NCBI RefSeq assembly: GCF_009176975.1
Contig: NZ_WEZG01000011.1
Location: 62,001 to 126,000, forward strand
Direction of reading: 5' to 3'
DNA length: 64,000 nt
Origin: Aureimonas psammosilenae
GTDB taxonomy: Bacteria > Pseudomonadota > Alphaproteobacteria > Rhizobiales > Rhizobiaceae
Shown piece by piece: positions 62,860-64,000 of this stretch. The position numbers were made by a program, and so were the translations under genes. How positions within the stretch are numbered: position 1 is the stretch's first letter; each line of letters begins with the position of its first letter. The notes under the pieces were generated by a model. That model ran no database searches. It was not told where the DNA came from and worked only from the letters and a program-made list of their open reading frames with translations.

Positions 62860-64000
62860 CTATTCCGCCGCTTCCAGATGCTGTTCGTGCGCCAAACGCG
62901 AGCATTCGGCCATGACCTTGGAAGCGCGAGCGATGGGGTTCGTCAGATAGAAATCGCCGACCGACGAGGCGAAGGTCGTGCCGCGAGCCGGCGCCGATGC
63001 GCGATCGGCGACAGCGCGAAGCACGGAAGCATCGGCCGAGACGACCGCGTCGGAGCGGTAGTTCGGATGCGCCGCATAGATTTCGCGACGCAGCGCGCCG
63101 AGCGAATCGAACGGCAACGGCTGCCCGAGCACGGCCGACAGGGCGCGGAAGATCGCCCAGTCCTCGCGCGCGTCGCCCGGCGGAAAGGCTGCACGAGACC
63201 CAGTCTGCGCCCTGCCCTCGATGTTCACCCAGGTGCCGGACTTTTCGGTATAGGCGGCCGCCGGCAGAATGACGTCGGCGCGATGAGCGCCCTTGTCGCC
63301 ATGCGTGCCGATATAGACCACGAAGGAACCGGCTGCGATCTCGATCTCGTCAGCCCCGAGGTTGAACAGAACGTCGACCGCGCCGCCGGCCATCTCGGCG
63401 GCGTTCGGACCGCCGTTTTGAGGCACGAAGGCGATGTCAAGCCCGCCGACGCGGGAAGCGGCCGTCGACAGGACGTTGAAGCCGTTCCAGTCATCGGCGA
63501 CGACGCCGTATTCATGCGCGAGCTTCAGCGCAAGCCCGAGAACATTCGCGCCCTCGGCACCGACAAGGGCGGTCCCGCCGACGATGATCATCGGCTTCTT
63601 GGCGGCAGTGAATGCTTCATGGAAATCGCGGTTTGCACCGGCGAGATTGGAAAGCGTATCGACGCCCGCGCCGAGATAGGTCGTCTGATAGCGCAGATCC
63701 GCGTGTTCGCCGATCGTCGCCACCGGGAAATTGTCCTGCCGCCAGCGGCGACGAATGCGCGCATTGAGGACGGAAGCCTCGAAACGCGGATTGGCACCGA
63801 TGATCAGAAGCGCGTCAGCGTCCTGAATGCCGGTGATAGAGGTGTTGAACAGATAGGAGGCGCGTCCGTTCGCCGGATCGAGCCGCGCGCCGTCCTGCCG
63901 GCAATCGACATTCGCCGAGCCGAGCTGCTCCATGAGCCGCTTCAGAGCCCACATATCTTCGACCGCTGCAAGGTCGCCGGCAATGGCGCCGATGCGCTCG
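62860..64000 (-). CDS. nuoG: NADH-quinone oxidoreductase subunit G, C-terminal part (cut by window edge)
   Basis: The last 379 or so codons of the largest complex I peripheral subunit; the N-terminal part with the iron-sulfur clusters lies beyond the right edge. The visible portion is the molybdopterin-oxidoreductase-like domain, with [14 protein letters not shown] at the edge, [33 protein letters not shown], and [16 protein letters not shown] followed by the usual C-terminal domain. The frame is open to base 63999 with no stop. It leads directly into nuoH, and the order G-H-I-J-K-L-M-N is the normal one. Confidence 0.96.
   Translation of the reverse strand, partial: ERIGAIAGDLAAVEDMWALKRLMEQLGSANVDCRQDGARLDPANGRASYLFNTSITGIQDADALLIIGANPRFEASVLNARIRRRWRQDNFPVATIGEHADLRYQTTYLGAGVDTLSNLAGANRDFHEAFTAAKKPMIIVGGTALVGAEGANVLGLALKLAHEYGVVADDWNGFNVLSTAASRVGGLDIAFVPQNGGPNAAEMAGGAVDVLFNLGADEIEIAAGSFVVYIGTHGDKGAHRADVILPAAAYTEKSGTWVNIEGRAQTGSRAAFPPGDAREDWAIFRALSAVLGQPLPFDSLGALRREIYAAHPNYRSDAVVSADASVLRAVADRASAPARGTTFASSVGDFYLTNPIARASKVMAECSRLAHEQHLEAAE

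Noticed and set aside
1-64000. tRNA, rRNA, CRISPR, transposase, integrase or prophage genes
   Set aside because: None was found in any gap or frame; no direct-repeat array, tRNA-like TTCGANNC clover element in intergenic DNA, or mobile-element gene was seen.

Overview
The window is a 64 kb piece of GC-rich, gene-dense bacterial chromosome. It is almost entirely conserved core genome, and nothing in it looks like a phage, plasmid, insertion sequence, CRISPR array or integrated island. The gene set and order point to an alphaproteobacterium of the order Hyphomicrobiales (Rhizobiales): nuoG-N followed by birA, rnj, a DUF1467 gene, proS, lolC-lolD and dnaE; divK-pleD; pyrB with a pyrC-like gene, plsY, dprA, topA and rnr; the amiC-mrcA-prfB cluster beside rne; DUF6105, DUF3572, DUF2155 and NDUFA12-type genes; and both RNase E and RNase J. 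The family cannot be fixed from this window alone.

Left third (1-22.3 kb): tyrS faces a very large AsmA-like envelope protein. Next come a peroxiredoxin (bcp) and a membrane-anchored M23 peptidase. The leftward run amiC-mrcA-prfB handles septal peptidoglycan cleavage, peptidoglycan synthesis and translation termination; prfB needs a programmed +1 frameshift. The rightward rne gene has a 600-base leader and a strong terminator. After it lie an aminotransferase, an M48 peptidase with an ScsC/DsbA-like thiol protein (periplasmic quality control), accB-accC (biotin carboxyl carrier and carboxylase) and aat (N-end rule).

Middle (21.4-34.4 kb): two leftward operons hold the split GatCAB amidotransferase genes. 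One is gatC-GNAT-gatA-chorismate mutase-small protein. The other is gatB-GNAT-NDUFA12-DUF2155. A rightward Uma2-family nuclease-like gene sits between them. UPF0173, ruvX, DUF6105 and a membrane-protein gene follow, then the overlapping pyrB-pyrC'-plsY-dprA operon, in which the dihydroorotase-like protein has lost its first metal-binding motif.

Right half (34.6-64 kb): topA, rnr, DUF983, an MFS transporter and rpmG, then the cell-cycle signalling pair divK-pleD, DUF3572 with a HAD hydrolase, and dnaE. Upstream of dnaE is a 28-codon membrane miniprotein gene with a good ribosome binding site. After this come lolD-lolC (lipoprotein release), proS, an apparently orphan terminator that suggests a small RNA, DUF1467, rnj and birA. 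The tail of the complex I operon, nuoG (cut by the window edge) to nuoN, closes the window. BirA would biotinylate the AccB encoded 35 kb away, and NDUFA12 is an accessory of the complex I encoded at the right end.

I found no novel defence or mobile system. The most interesting items are small: a candidate sRNA near 52.3 kb, a nested inverted repeat between rpmG and pleD, the miniprotein upstream of dnaE, the prfB recoding site, the degenerate PyrC', and several convergent genes whose 3' ends overlap. All identifications come from reading the sequence and from recalled family knowledge; no database search was possible.
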